Shown here in pieces: positions 1 through 11,312 of a stretch of DNA of 64,000 nucleotides (position 1 is its first letter; each line of letters starts with the position of its first letter). This DNA is from Gadus chalcogrammus (Eukaryota > Chordata > Actinopteri > Gadiformes > Gadidae): positions 31,933,200 to 31,997,199 of the forward strand of contig NC_079427.1 of the NCBI RefSeq assembly GCF_026213295.1, written 5' to 3'. Position numbers and translations under genes: made by a program. The notes under the pieces were generated by a model. That model searched no databases. It saw only the letters and a list, made by a program, of their open reading frames with translations, and was not told the origin of the DNA.

Positions 1-850
1 CACTGTAAACTCCCCCACAACGTCCACACAGAAGGGGTCGTTCACAAATCTCATCACTCCAGTGGGGATACTGGAATTTTCAAACCTTGCTGCAAAGTTG
101 GTTTTCAATGCATTTATAAATCCTGTCATTGCCGCAGTGGTTTGTAGACCTGCAGTGCGCAATGCTGGGAAATTGAGCATTTTTTCGGAACATAGATCAG
201 CAGAGAAAAGTGCCAGCCTTTTTTTGAAAAGCCTGGAGTGTCTCCCCAAGTTTTGCGACTGTTTTATCTCTGCCCTGCAGCTCTGTATTGAGTAGGTTAA
301 GGTGGTGAAAGACGTCGCTCAAAAAGCAAACGGCTGCGTGAAACTCTGTATTTTCCATTAGACACAGAAAAGTGTCAGCTTTTTTCTGCTTTGAATTACA
401 GAGAAACGCCAGGATCTCTTCCTTAAGTTCACAAAATCGTTTCAACGCATTCCCTTTGCTAAGCCATCTGATGTCATTGTGGATGAGCAAATCAGTGTAT
501 TGAGCTGACATGTCCGACAACAGCTGGCAGAAAAGGCAGTGCTGTAAGCTGGAGGTAGAACGAATGAAGTTAATAATTGCCATGACAGAGTCCATGGTCT
601 CTTTTAACTCGCCCCTTAGTTTTGCACACAGAAGGCTTTGGTGGATAAGACAATGCAGCGATCTCAGCTGTGGTGCCACATCTGCCAACCTAGCGGACAG
701 TCCCCGTGTCCTGCCCGACATCGCCGGTGCTCCGTCCGCCAATTGAATAGCCCTGCTATAGGCCATAGGCAGAGATACAGACGCAGTAAGGTATTGCAGT
801 AATACGAGTGATCGAAATTGCCATTTAAACCACCAAAGCGGTCCATGCAC
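1..850 (-). pseudogene. hAT transposase fragment (ZBED5/GTF2IRD2-like), broken
   Basis: Minus-strand reading frame of about 217 codons from 850 to 197 resembles the central part of hAT (Charlie-like) transposases, the group that also gave rise to vertebrate ZBED5 and GTF2IRD2. Visible landmarks are HCLIHQ (the C-x2-H element before the helical insertion) and IRWLSKGNALKRF, followed by FLSDVFHHLNLLN. The frame closes near 197, but the homology continues in another frame to base 1 (for example LNFPALRTAG), so there is a frameshift and the copy runs off the window. The N-terminal BED finger and first catalytic Asp are not seen. A domesticated host gene is possible in principle, but the frameshift and absence of the ends argue for a dead transposon copy. 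Confidence 0.75.
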
Positions 851-959
851 AATGAAAACAGTTCACACTTCAAGTCACACTTGGCGCAGCCATCTTGTAT
901 TCTGTCTCGGAATTTTGCTCGGCCTCCTCTGAGTTCATCCGGGCAAGCAGGTTCGCCGT

Positions 960-1364
960 CTGAGGAAAAGGAGCGTGTTCATGCGAGTCGCTAGGGAACG
1001 TCCTCGGACCTCCGAGACGGAATGATAATAAAACGCACCATCAGCTTCCGGGCTCCCTCCGCGTTCCCCCCGCCGGAGATGCTTGTCCGCTCGTCCACAA
1101 AATCGTAGCTATGCTCTGATTTGAGGGGAGTGGGGAAGTGGGAGGTAATATTCAGCCGTGCGTGCCCCCTTCCTACGTAGAAGGGGGCGCCGAAACTGAC
1201 TCGCTCGTTTGGTAACTGTAGGCGGGGTTCTTTCAGAAATGCATATCTCACTCAAAAAATCATGTGCAGACTTTTTTCCAAGTTTGTATGCGTGTGGGAG
1301 CACCAGAGACTCAAAACAACACCCAAAATCCCAGGAAAAGTATTGTTTACATAATATGTCCCCT
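960..1364. mobile_element. One terminus of a TTAA-type DNA transposon (Kolobok-like?)
   Basis: Read on the minus strand from 1368, the sequence begins TTAAAGGGGACATATTATG, the look of a TTAA-targeting transposon end starting AGGG (Kolobok-type; piggyBac ends normally start CCC). The TTAA sits at 1365-1368. No matching opposite end is seen to the left, so this is a truncated or solo end whose inner border (about 860-1000) is uncertain. The overlapping short frames at 991-1397 show no recognisable domain and are not called genes. Confidence 0.4.
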
Positions 1365-1368
1365 TTAA

Positions 1369-2285
1369 TCTCTGACACATCATGTTCATTGGATTAAGTG
1401 CAGTACATTTGTTACACATGTAGGTACCTTTTTAAGGGCTCTTACTTTGAAAACTGTACAACAACAAACAAATGATGGTCCCAGGGGTTCAAATGTTTGC
1501 ACATTTTCTGATCTGTGGTTGAGATTTAAACCTTTTTTTGGTAAATTGAGGCTGCTGTTTTGCTCCAGATTTAAAACTCCAGATGCGTGTGCTTAATCCT
1601 AGCTCCAGGGAGCCCAACAGAAGGATGTTGATGCGCAGTACTTTGCGATAAGATGATCCCAGTTAATCTGGCATACAAAAGAGGATGAGGAATAGTCAAA
1701 CATTTTTAACAGCCAACCATTATCCTGTTCTCTAAATTCATCCAGCATATATGGTATAAGATTATGTGATTAATGTATTTGAACACACAAATTATCCCTA
1801 TTTCCTGAGTTGCTAATATTTATGGATGGGCCATAATTGTGTATGGAATAATTAGAGAATACAATATAAATATGATGTAATTATGATATAACATTAACAA
1901 GCTGTATGATACACAATATAAATGGGTTATACAGTAATTGCATTATTGCAGATTAAACACAAATGCATGAAGAAATACAGTTGTTTGGATAAGGAAATTA
2001 AGAGTATGCAAACACATGAGCCTAAACAGAGAGAAGAGGAGAGAAGCAGAATTAGTTCTGCTAATATGAATATAATGGAAGCTTTGAATGTGGATAAGAT
2101 CAGCAAGGACAGTGCCTTGGGTGACTCATTGGTATAAATTCACTCCAAAACTCCAAATTGTTTTAATTAGTCTCTCAGCGTTTCCCTATCAGAAGGCTAA
2201 TGAAAGAAAAAGAGGTTAGGCTGGTTTATTATGCTTTCCCATTCAGAAAAATTATCATCTTGAAGAACAAAACCATCAAATCACC
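1369..2285. other. AT-rich stretch with no recognised feature
   Basis: I see no coding region, repeat end or RNA gene here. A 71-codon frame at 1922-2137 shows no known domain and has the random look of AT-rich DNA. Confidence 0.6.
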
Positions 2286-2550
2286 ATGTCATTGACAAGG
2301 ATGATAAGATATGCGTTGGCGTGGCGTGAGAAGATCATAGTACAGATTTTATCCAAGTAGTCACCCCAGTGGTACTCTGAACCGTCCCGCTTCCGAGACT
2401 CACGGTCTTCAGGTGTGGGGGTGGCAAGCCGCCAGATCAGCCCCATGTCCACAAGGCTAACGTGGTCTCTCGGTTTTTCACTTACTGGGTCTAGCTTGAA
2501 GAGCTCTAACAACTTGCTCTTCACAGTCTTGCGCATTGACCAATCTACAT
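2286..2550 (-). pseudogene. 265-bp captured piece of the long-TIR transposon's transposase
   Basis: This block matches 6812-7076 without gaps and with a single difference (C at 2506, T at 7032). It carries about 86 codons of the C-terminal third of that transposase (from MRKTVKSKLLELFKLD to AYLIILVND). Sequence identity stops abruptly at both borders and neither TIR of the parent is nearby. It may be an internal fragment carried by a non-autonomous derivative, or a repair filler patch. Confidence 0.85.
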
Positions 2551-3023
2551 CAACGTTATTCAGGATAACTTGTTTTCTAGCAAGCTGACTCCTGGATAAA
2601 TAATTTAAGCCTTTGAGTGTAGTATGCCCTGTTTTCCCTCTTTAATAATGAATAGATAATAAATAAATAAGGGATGATATGCTAAAACATGACCCAGAAC
2701 CACATAACACTGTTTAATGTTGGTGTTAACTCTAAACAAACAGACTGGGAGATGATAGGGCTCTGTGAGGGTCAGTCAAACTGAGGGTGTTTAATGCTGC
2801 TAGAAACTGTCTTAAAGAAACAAAACCTAAAACACTTTTCATATCTTTATGCACCACGTTGAAGTTGATATTGTTCATTGCTTCATATTGTTGCATGGCA
2901 ACTGTTAACATCACTAGAAAGGTCAACCCATTATTTCATTCTTGTTAAATCTAAGCGGGAGATCATAATAGTTTTAGGTCAGACTTTGCTCTGCATCAAA
3001 CCCAAGATCTTTTCCAAGCCCCG
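2551..3023. other. No recognised feature
   Basis: AT-rich spacer between the captured fragment and the TTAA element. A 64-codon minus frame (2732-2926) has no recognisable motif. Confidence 0.55.
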
Positions 3024-3027
3024 TTAA

Positions 3028-4127
3028 AGGGGTAGTTCGGAATTTGACATAGGGCCTGATTCCCAAGTTAGCCTTGGTGTTCTTTATCATTGGAGACAGT
3101 TTAACACATTTCATTCAGTCCTTCTAGTTGCAGAGTTCGCTCGTGCTAGGCTAGCGCGCGGCAACGGGCAATGCTAGCCTGCTATTAAAAACAGTCTTAC
3201 CCACTCCACAGTACACCCGAGGTAAATCAATTATAACGCCAGACTATAGATTTAAATGTCTGTGTTGATAGAATAATGTTAGAAATAAAACTAACCTTGC
3301 ATCGCATGAATCATCGAGGGACTACTTGCTCAGCAGAAGCGGAATTTTACTATGCGCCGGTTAGTTTTGTTACCGAATCACGACAGAAGAACGTAAACAG
3401 AGAAGTGTGGGACAGAAGCGCAATTGAACGACTAGGCAACATGGTGGTTCAGTGTGCTTTTAGAAATTGTAGAAATATACGCTACAGAGGGGCACCACAA
3501 AGTTTCCACCAATTTCCAGTGCGAGATCCAGAAAGGACTCAACTGTGGCTTGTTGCTGCTGGCTTGGACATCAAAACACCGGCTCGTACATGTACTGTTC
3601 GTTGAATACAACAAATTCCTCATAATCGTAAAAGCAGATGCATCGCTAAGTCCTCCAAACGTGGCCATATCTTGTTAATTGAATACGCTAATAGAATTCC
3701 TTTGTTCACTGCTACAAACTCAGAGTACAATGACAGCGGCAGGTAAACAAACTAGAGCCGGTAACCTAGGTATCAGTCCGCCGCTGCCGTAGCGTACTAC
3801 CAGGAATATAACACTGCTGCTGTGACCCAGCAATTCCCTCAAAATGCAATGCAATGCAAGGTTGGTTTTATTTCTAACATTATTCTATAAACAGACATTT
3901 TACATTTATAGTCTGTCGTTGTAATTGATTTACCTCGGGTGTACTGTGGAGTGGGTAACACTGTTTTTAATAGCAGGCTAGCATTGCCCGTTGACGTGCG
4001 CTAGCCTAGCACGAGCGAACTCTGTAACTAGAAGGACAATGAAATGTGTTAAACTGTCTCCAATGATAAAGAATACCAATGCTCACTTGGGAATCAGGCC
4101 CTATGTCCAAAATTCCGAACTACCCCT
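3028..4127 (+). mobile_element. TTAA-flanked non-autonomous transposon with ~275-bp TIRs (Kolobok-like)
   Basis: The element begins AGGGGTAGTTCGGAATTT at 3028 and ends with the inverted copy at 4127. TTAA is present on both sides (3024-3027 and 4128-4131), the TSD of Kolobok and piggyBac. The inverted repeats extend inward to about 3303 on the left and about 3854 on the right, with a few mismatches. The 550-bp interior keeps a THAP-domain exon (3441-3605), a domain known at the N-terminus of Kolobok and P-type transposases. No DDE core remains, so this is a deletion derivative that depended on a helper. Confidence 0.85.
3441..3605 (+). pseudogene. THAP zinc-finger exon of the TTAA element, truncated
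   Basis: From the ATG at 3441 the frame reads a THAP start: C-x4-C (CAFRNC), then SFHQFPVRDPERTQLW and W-containing helix residues, ending at a stop after ARTCTVR. THAP domains are C2CH sequence-specific DNA-binding fingers. Here the second half with the distal Cys and His is missing or out of frame, so the finger cannot fold completely. An upstream in-frame ATG at 3276 lies inside the TIR and is less likely to be used. Confidence 0.7.
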
Positions 4128-4381
4128 TTAAGTTTTGTTACTATTTTTTATGATGCATATATTGCCTGCCTTCTACTCTCCTTGTGGGTCATCTAAAGTG
4201 TGAAACTCCGAGGGTTGTGTGATGCATTTTATTGCCTGCCTCTTCCTCTCCTTTCATGTGATGTAATCTGTTGTTTCCATGCAATCCTTTGTATGGGCCT
4301 GTTTCTCGACCCCCTGGCTAGCGTCGAGGAAGCAAAAGGGTTACATGGAACGGCCGCCACCCCCTTGAATGGCATCCAGGG

Positions 4382-4941
4382 TAGGGTGACCAGATTTGAG
4401 TTTGTGAAAAAGAGGACACTTCATCGCGGGGGGGGGGCGAGGCGAAAACATGGGTATTTTTTCTTTAGTTCGTCCGTGAACTTACATTTACGTTTAGGCA
4501 TGGCTGCAGATGTAATGTGCTGTTGTAAACAGAGTGGAAGCGGCAAGGTGCTCAATGTTGCCAGATTGGAAATGGCAAAGTAACGTACCAAAGGCTCAAA
4601 ATGGTCGTATTTGGAGGATAATTATCGTGGCTCTGGCAACCCTGAGATCGGTCGCCCAATGACAGACTCTCTACAGTCAGCTCGCGCAAGAAGGTGGAAC
4701 GTAAGGGAGATACCATTTCCAGAACTTGGAAGGCCGTAATAACCATAGACATATGGTAATAACTAGTAGGTTATGTGAAAGACCCAGAAACACAAATATG
4801 CGACGAGGCAAAAACAAATATGCGACGAGATAATGTCCGAAAACCGGACATTATCATCAATTAATAAAACCCCCCCGGACACCCCGGACGGGACGTAAAA
4901 AGTGGACATGTCCGGGGAAAAGAGGACGTTTGGTCAGCCTA
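4382..4941. mobile_element. Non-autonomous hAT element (MITE) with 8-bp TSD
   Basis: Ends are TAGGGTGACCAGAT on the left and, inverted, TAGGCTGACCAAA on the right. An exact 8-bp duplication ATCCAGGG flanks it (4374-4381 and 4942-4949), diagnostic of hAT-type integration. The 560-bp body has no coding capacity. It contains paired motifs near each end about 'aaagaggac' in opposite orientation. Confidence 0.85.
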
Positions 4942-4949
4942 ATCCAGGG

Positions 4950-5650
4950 GAGCTTCAATTGTAAAGATTACCATCTGGTAAACAAAGGCTTTTGGTTTAT
5001 TGGGGGACACACCCCCTCCAGAACCCAACCCAAGTGAATAAGAACTCACGACTCGGAACAATCAGTGGACTTCTCCCGAGCGTACCTTTAGAGTATGAAG
5101 TAAGACGCAGGGCGAACTCCCATCTGAGGCCTCCGATTATTATATTGTATGCCTGTTATGTTGTTTGTTGATTCATGTTGTGATGTATCTTTGTTCGTAC
5201 TTTTATTACAAATATATATGACTAGCAATTGCCTGCAAGTTTTGTGTGCTTTTTGCATCTAAATATCTCATCTGTCTTAGACGCAATATCTGAGAGAGAA
5301 ATTGCCACGACATGAGGATGCACTCTTTTTTCTCTCTTTAGTGCTGGTAATGAAAGGTTCTGAAAGACGGCATACCCATGTAGCTAATTACTATGTAATA
5401 AAATGTATACGTTTTCTGAAGAAAACGTTTCCAAAAAGCATCAGACATATGACCCACTATGTTCTGCTCCATGTATCCAATGTTGACAACGTGACATGAC
5501 ATGGCTAAGCTACCAACATAAACAAGAGGAGCTAGGAAAGAAAATTAACTGCGTGTTTAAGTTCAGAAGGGCCACGTGTGGCTACACACAGCACTACAAA
5601 AGTCGTCAAGATTGAAGAAAGAAATATTTGTTGCACAGCTGAACGCTGTA
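4950..5650. other. No recognised feature
   Basis: Spacer between the hAT MITE and the long-TIR transposon. A 65-codon frame at 5302-5499 has no motif I recognise. Confidence 0.55.
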
Positions 5651-6071
5651 TAGTTGGGTCATCTCTAGAAGTTCCGTGACCGTGGAGAGGAAAGGTTCGT
5701 TTCTCACTGGATTTGTCATCTATAAAGGTTAAATAAAAAAAATTGCCGGGGTGCCCCTCACAAAAATGTGGGGAAATTTTTGTCGAGCCCTATATCCAAA
5801 ATGGCTGCTGCCAGCCAAGCTGGAAATTTACTTTTTAATGGTTTTGCCCACAGTGCTGCATAATACATGGTTTCTGAGACTATTTGGGTCAAGAAATTCA
5901 CAAATGATGTAGATTTATTGATTTGACCTATTTTTGACCTTTAAATTCAAGATGGCTGCCACTTTTGGCTCTTTAAATGTAAATTTTTCAAAATCGTCAG
6001 AGAGCCTTAATATTAGGCTCAAATGAAAGGTCTGCTCATACTGAATTCAGTTATGGATAGTAAAATTACAA
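5651..6071 (+). repeat. Left terminal inverted repeat, 421 bp
   Basis: Matches 11313-11733 in inverse orientation with scattered single-base changes. The repeat stops near 6071, about 80 bp beyond the 3' end of the transposase frame. Confidence 0.9.
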
Positions 6072-6152
6072 CATACACATAGGTTATCAGATGTCTTGGG
6101 TGGAACCAATGAAAGCAGGGAGACAGAGAAGACAATTTATTTATTGAATTAA

Positions 6153-6608
6153 CTAAAAAGACTCTCCATCTGAATCTGTTGAGTCTCCACACTGACTCAT
6201 CTCATCATCACTGCTACTTTCGTCTGAGCAGTCATGAGGTGTGAACTGCTGGGGCAAGGGGGGCAGGGTGTGACGCACTGGTCGACACTTTCCATTCACT
6301 AGTTCCCAGCCGTGACCAATGGGAGAAGGATGCTCTTGTAGATTGTAATGGAGCTGGCAATATGTAAGGTAGTTTGACCTTTCCATATGAAGATTCAAAG
6401 AGTCATCGTCAGGTGGGAGACGGATTGTACTCTTATTCTTCAGTTTGTGCCATTTGGAAACTCTGGCCTGCCCGCAGCTCACATCTGCACTCTCAGCATA
6501 AATGACGGAGAGGACAAATGCCTTCATATCCGCTCTGACGTCATGTTTTAATTCAAGACTCTCGTCCCAGGAGCTCTCTTGCCTCAGATGATGATGTGAT
6601 GTCTCCAT
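6153..6608 (-). pseudogene. C-terminal part of the same transposase, shifted frame
   Basis: This 151-codon frame overlaps the end of the preceding frame and continues the protein after about residue LELKHD. It has a basic segment ending KSTIRLPPDDDSLNLH, then a Tyr/Gln-rich stretch (RSNYLTYCQLHYNL), HGWELVNGK and TLPPLPQQF, and an acidic Ser/Asp/Glu tail. The order LPP..L..H..R..Y....HGW...NG.L...LPP recalls the C-terminal module of large uncharacterised invertebrate and fish transposase-like proteins, although the Cys-rich tail often seen there is absent. A one-step frameshift near 6560 separates it from the main frame. It could alternatively be an independent second ORF starting at the ATG at 6608. 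Confidence 0.6.
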
Positions 6609-9600
6609 GCACTTGACCCGCTTGTCTTTTCAGCTGTTCCTTTACAAGTTTCTGTAGTCTGACCTTATTTCCGGAATTAACCATGAGTTGGTTGAACTCA
6701 GCAGCACCTGGGAACCTGTCTTCGGGCTTGTGAAAAACATTTGGGCCTTTTGGATGTTTTGCTGCACGACGATCGTGCTCATCATCCTTGATGCTGAAAG
6801 GAAGGTCATATATGTCATTGACAAGGATGATAAGATATGCGTTGGCGTGGCGTGAGAAGATCATAGTACAGATTTTATCCAAGTAGTCACCCCAGTGGTA
6901 CTCTGAACCGTCCCGCTTCCGAGACTCACGGTCTTCAGGTGTGGGGGTGGCAAGCCGCCAGATCAGCCCCATGTCCACAAGGCTAACGTGGTCTCTCGGT
7001 TTTTCACTTACTGGGTCTAGCTTGAAGAGCTTTAACAACTTGCTCTTCACAGTCTTGCGCATTGACCAATCTACATTGTAAAGTGAAAAGCACTCCTGAG
7101 TCACTCTCCTCTCAAGGGCTGACTCAAGTTGGATCATTCCTGATCCCTCTGCAAGGTCCACTAGGGCTGCCAGCCCCGATCTCTCCATATGGGCAACCTT
7201 CATATGAGCACCAGATGGTGTACAGACCATTTCTCCAGTGAAATTTCGCCTCTTATTCCTGTGGATGGTTGCAGTGAGAGGCTTGATCTTTGCGAACACT
7301 CACTCTTGCAGGAAGGTTTCAACCTGAGCTTGGCCATCTGGAAGTGCAGTCTTTAGGTCATGCACTAACTCTGGTGAGGCCACCAGGCCAGACTGAAGCG
7401 ACCTCAGTATAGGTGAAGAGATGTCAAAGGGCTCAGCTTCAAAATCCGTCATGCATGCCAGCAGGTCCTGAACTGCCTGCTCATCCTTCTTCATCCTTGC
7501 TGGCTGGCATTCAACATGCTTCCTATGGCGGCGCTGGCACTTGAGGCTCTGCTTCACAGTAGACTTCACCCTGGCAACATTGTTTGCATTTCTTATTGTT
7601 GAGAACAGTTGCTTCTCATTCTGTAGAAGCTGAATCCACCCTTGCTTTAGCTTCGAGTTCAGATTCATTGTAGTTTCAATCCAAAGGTCGAGTGGCTGAC
7701 AGGAGTAAGGTAGCCCTGTCATTGACTGGGTGAAGTGAATGTTAAAAAATGCCATTCTCTCATCTGACAGCGAGGAGAGCATTGCCCAATAATCTGGCAA
7801 CCACCTTCCATAATCATGGTTGTCGTATGCCATCAGTCCAGGCAGCATGTTGAATGTTGACACAAGGTACTCTGTACCATTTCTTGCATGACATGCATGA
7901 AGACATTGTACAAGGGGATCTGTCATCTCCAGGAACGAGACCCAAAAGTCCCCCATGTCTGTGCCAGGTTTCTCGTAAACTCTGTTGATCAGCTCCTTTA
8001 CATCACCATCCTCCTCAAGATCCTCGTGAGCTTTCTGTAAAGCCTCCTGAGTTTCAGTGAGTGCATTGCGCAGGGTCTTGAGATTCTCCTTAATGTCCTC
8101 TGATAGCTCTTCATGCTCAAGAATCTTTGCCAGTCGTTTATTTATTAGAGTTTCTCTCCAGAGCTGGATGCAGCGCACACCCCGCCTGTAGTGCTTCCCT
8201 CGTAGTGCTTGTTCTACTGAACCCTCCACTACTACCCCTGCTGTAACCAAAGTGTCTGCCATTCCAGAGCCTTTGAATCTCTTATACACGGCATACATGT
8301 AGGACATCTGTTGGTGGAAAGCACCGAGGATTGGGACAATGTCCTTGAACATTTGCGCATTCTCTGCCTTGAGCTTAATGATTGTCTTGTAGGTCGGCAG
8401 GTCACCAACGAGAAAGGAGAAGGGAATATTATTCTTGTGCATGGCATTCAGTTGTTTAATCATCATGTCATGCATCACTGACTTGTTTGGAGGTTCATTG
8501 TACGTTGTGTGGTAGTAAGGCTTGCTCTTGTTGTGTGGTAGATGATGGCAAGACTGAGCACCACTGTATCCCGGAACCTGCTGCTGTTGAGGTGGTGGTC
8601 TTGAACCATCAGTGTCTATGCGAGACAGTGCATGTATGACAGAGCGAGCACGCTGTGGAGCTGTGCCATTCACTGGTAGATCTACCATGGGACGAGCTGG
8701 TGGCTCACTCTTGCTACCAGGTGGGCATCTGTACTGATGGACCTTTGTCAGCTCTGCACACTTCTGCCTCAGCTGTGCAGAGATTTCCTTCTTCTTGGAG
8801 AGCCTTGCAGCAGGAACTTCATCTGGTTTCTTGTTATAGCTCTCTGGCTGCACATACATAACATTTGTTCGATGGGCTCCTGTTGAGTTACCTGTCAGGG
8901 TGTCAATTTTGTCATCATTGTCGATAATAACAATAGCTGGCTTGCCATCTGCAATCTCCTGTGGGCAGGTTGATGATGCCTCTATATCCATCAAAGCCCA
9001 GTGGTCATAAAGGAGCAGCGTGTCTGCATAGCTGATGCAGACACCACTCTTGTGTAGAGTGTCTACCAGATCTTTACTTCGAGTCATGCCATGGACATTT
9101 ACACCCAGGTTGATTGCAGTGGTAGTGCGCTGTCCAGTAATGTGGTAGGTGATCATGGAAGCCAGACTGAGTGTTGCAGGGCTGAGGTCGGCAGTTTTTC
9201 TCTGAGGCTGTTTTAGCCAAGTCAAAAGCTTCAACAGCAACTCACACAACTGTTCATCTTCCTCAAGATGATCAATGCAAGGTGGCCATGGAACAGTAGG
9301 TGTGACTTTGATCATCTTCGATAGCCGTGCAGCCAAGTTCTGAACGAGCTGCTCATCGCTGATGCCAAGGGATGAGACTGCTGCCTCAATGTAATCACCT
9401 CCTCCCCCAACATCATAGACCCACTCGCTTTTGTTAAGCTCACTTCTATCTTTGAAGCCAATTTTGTCTCGATACTCATTAATGAGCAGGTCCTTGACAT
9501 AAGATGATTTAACATCACCCACTGCATATCCATACTCACTGACTATGCGTTTGTAGTCTGCTAAAAGAGACTGTAGTGAACGGATCTCACGCTCAGTAAA

Positions 9601-10302
9601 GATGACAGAATCAACATGTCTAAAGAACACATTTTTTGCCTCTGAGAGTGACACACTCTGGAGATGCATTGCATCATCTGGCTTGAAATGTGTATTGTGG
9701 ATATGTTTCATCCAACAGACTTGGTGGTACATGATATCATTTGGAAAAGGATCTGACAGTGCTGATGTTGACTCAATGAGCCGTGTGACACGGTCCCTCA
9801 ACTGTTCATCTTCTATAACGACTGTGTGGCGCTTGAAGGTGCGCCATGCTGACTGTGTGTTGATTCTGAACAGCTTGCTTCGCACTCTATTTGGGTGTCT
9901 TGTGTCCTCACCTTGCATGCACCACACACACTTTGTCTTGTCGTGAAGAGGCCCACTCACGGAACGCAGACGCTTTGGTGATGGCCCCTCTGACTCTTTG
10001 TCACACAGAGCCTTCTGAGCTGGCATTTCAGAACTTGAACACTGAGCAATGTCACTTTCTTTGTTTGTGCGCCGTCTGGCTTTTTCAAGCTTGTCTGAAG
10101 ATGAGATGGATATATAACATGACTGATGTATGTAATGATTCCCTGGCCCATCTTGCCACGAGGTGGTGGTGTAAACATGACCAAATTTGTCAAGCCCTGA
10201 CCAGTTTTTGGCTTTGGATTGTAAACGGTCCCATTTTCCTTGGTTGATTTTATCAGATGACTCACAAGGCTTGCCACATTTCAGCACACATTCATAGGAC
10301 AT
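6553..10302 (-). pseudogene. Large DDE-like transposase, one in-frame TGA (TIR element)
   Basis: ATG at 10302 opens a 1,000-codon frame ending in TGA at 7302-7300; the same frame then continues without a gap for 248 codons to 6553. The N-terminus has two Cys/His-rich modules (CVLKCGKPC with a later HQSC at residues ~4-75; CVWCMQG with a later YHQVCW at ~125-210), likely metal-binding DNA recognition. Probable catalytic positions are D461 in IDNDDKIDT, D634 in VGDLPTYKT and E876 in DLWIETTMN, with a ~240-residue mainly helical stretch between the second and third. The motif YDNHDYGRWLPDYW precedes the Glu. I infer a DDE transposase with a large insertion. The TGA could be a single nonsense mutation or a read-through site; GTGAGT overlapping it could also be a splice donor. 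Confidence 0.75.
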
Positions 10303-11312
10303 TGTGCCTTGTTTTTCTAGCTATATTCACATAAACCTAAAAAGAGAAAAAAAACTACTGTAAAGTACCAGAGGAGCTAGTCTTCAGCTATCTAGCTAGG
10401 GTAGGCCGATTGGAGCTGAAACTAGCATTGTTGCAAACCTGAACCATGTAAGTAGCTAGCTAGCTAGTTACTTGTGGGAACTGCTGGTTATCATATTAAT
10501 GCTAGATCAAACTAATTAGATATGTTGCTATGTTATGCTTTTTTCCATGACAAGCAGCTGGATTATGTCAGTCAACATAAATTGAGACACAGCTAAGCAA
10601 ACATTAGATAGCTACCTAATTTAGCTTAGCCAACACTAAATATCAATGATAACTTCTGCACATAACACAATGATAACTTCTGCACATAACATTATCTCTT
10701 TGCTGTCATACATTCATAATGATAAAAATAATCTAAGTGAATAATGTTGATGTATCACCGTCCAATCAAACCCCAGCCGACAGCGGAGCCTTCTTATCGC
10801 CTGCCACGCCGGTGACACCGCCGACGAAGGTTAGAGCTATCAAGAGAAAAAACGACTTGTAATCTTCCCTTGTCCCACCCCTTTCTGAGGATGAAACCTT
10901 AACGTAAAACACACTGAGGTTTGTGATCAAAACACCCGGGACCGAAAGGACGAACTGAGGATGAATTGATTACAGGGAGAGATGACAAGGGGGAATAATA
11001 AATATGTGTAAAGGACGAATGGAAGGAGACCAATGTTGAAACGTAAACATTAGAGAGAGAGCGTGTTTGCACATCACTTGGATGTGGGGCTGACTGATTG
11101 GGAGTGAGGTATGCTTTGTTGAATAACTGCAGAAGACAACTTTAGAGATATGTTATGCCATTGAGAATTGTTAATTATCTTCCAGTTCACAATGAAATGA
11201 AGGGATCAATTGAACAGCACAGTTCAGGTAACTAATAACATCAGCAGTTTAATTCTCATCAACCACAAACCTTGATCTTTTTTACCTTTCAGATGACTTC
11301 TGCATAGCCTAC
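10303..11312. other. Untranslated leader of the long-TIR transposon
   Basis: About 1 kb between the transposase ATG and the right TIR. It includes a direct repeat of 'gataacttctgcacataaca' (10648-10690) and a run of 'ctagctagctag'-like palindromes near 10450-10470. No coding frame. Confidence 0.6.

Noticed and set aside
1..850. Domesticated ZBED5/GTF2IRD2-like host gene
   Set aside because: Frameshift near 200, no start region, and it lies among transposon debris. A dead copy is simpler.
1109..1397. Frames of 60-90 codons on both strands
   Set aside because: They lie in the non-coding terminal part of a TTAA-type element; no domain.
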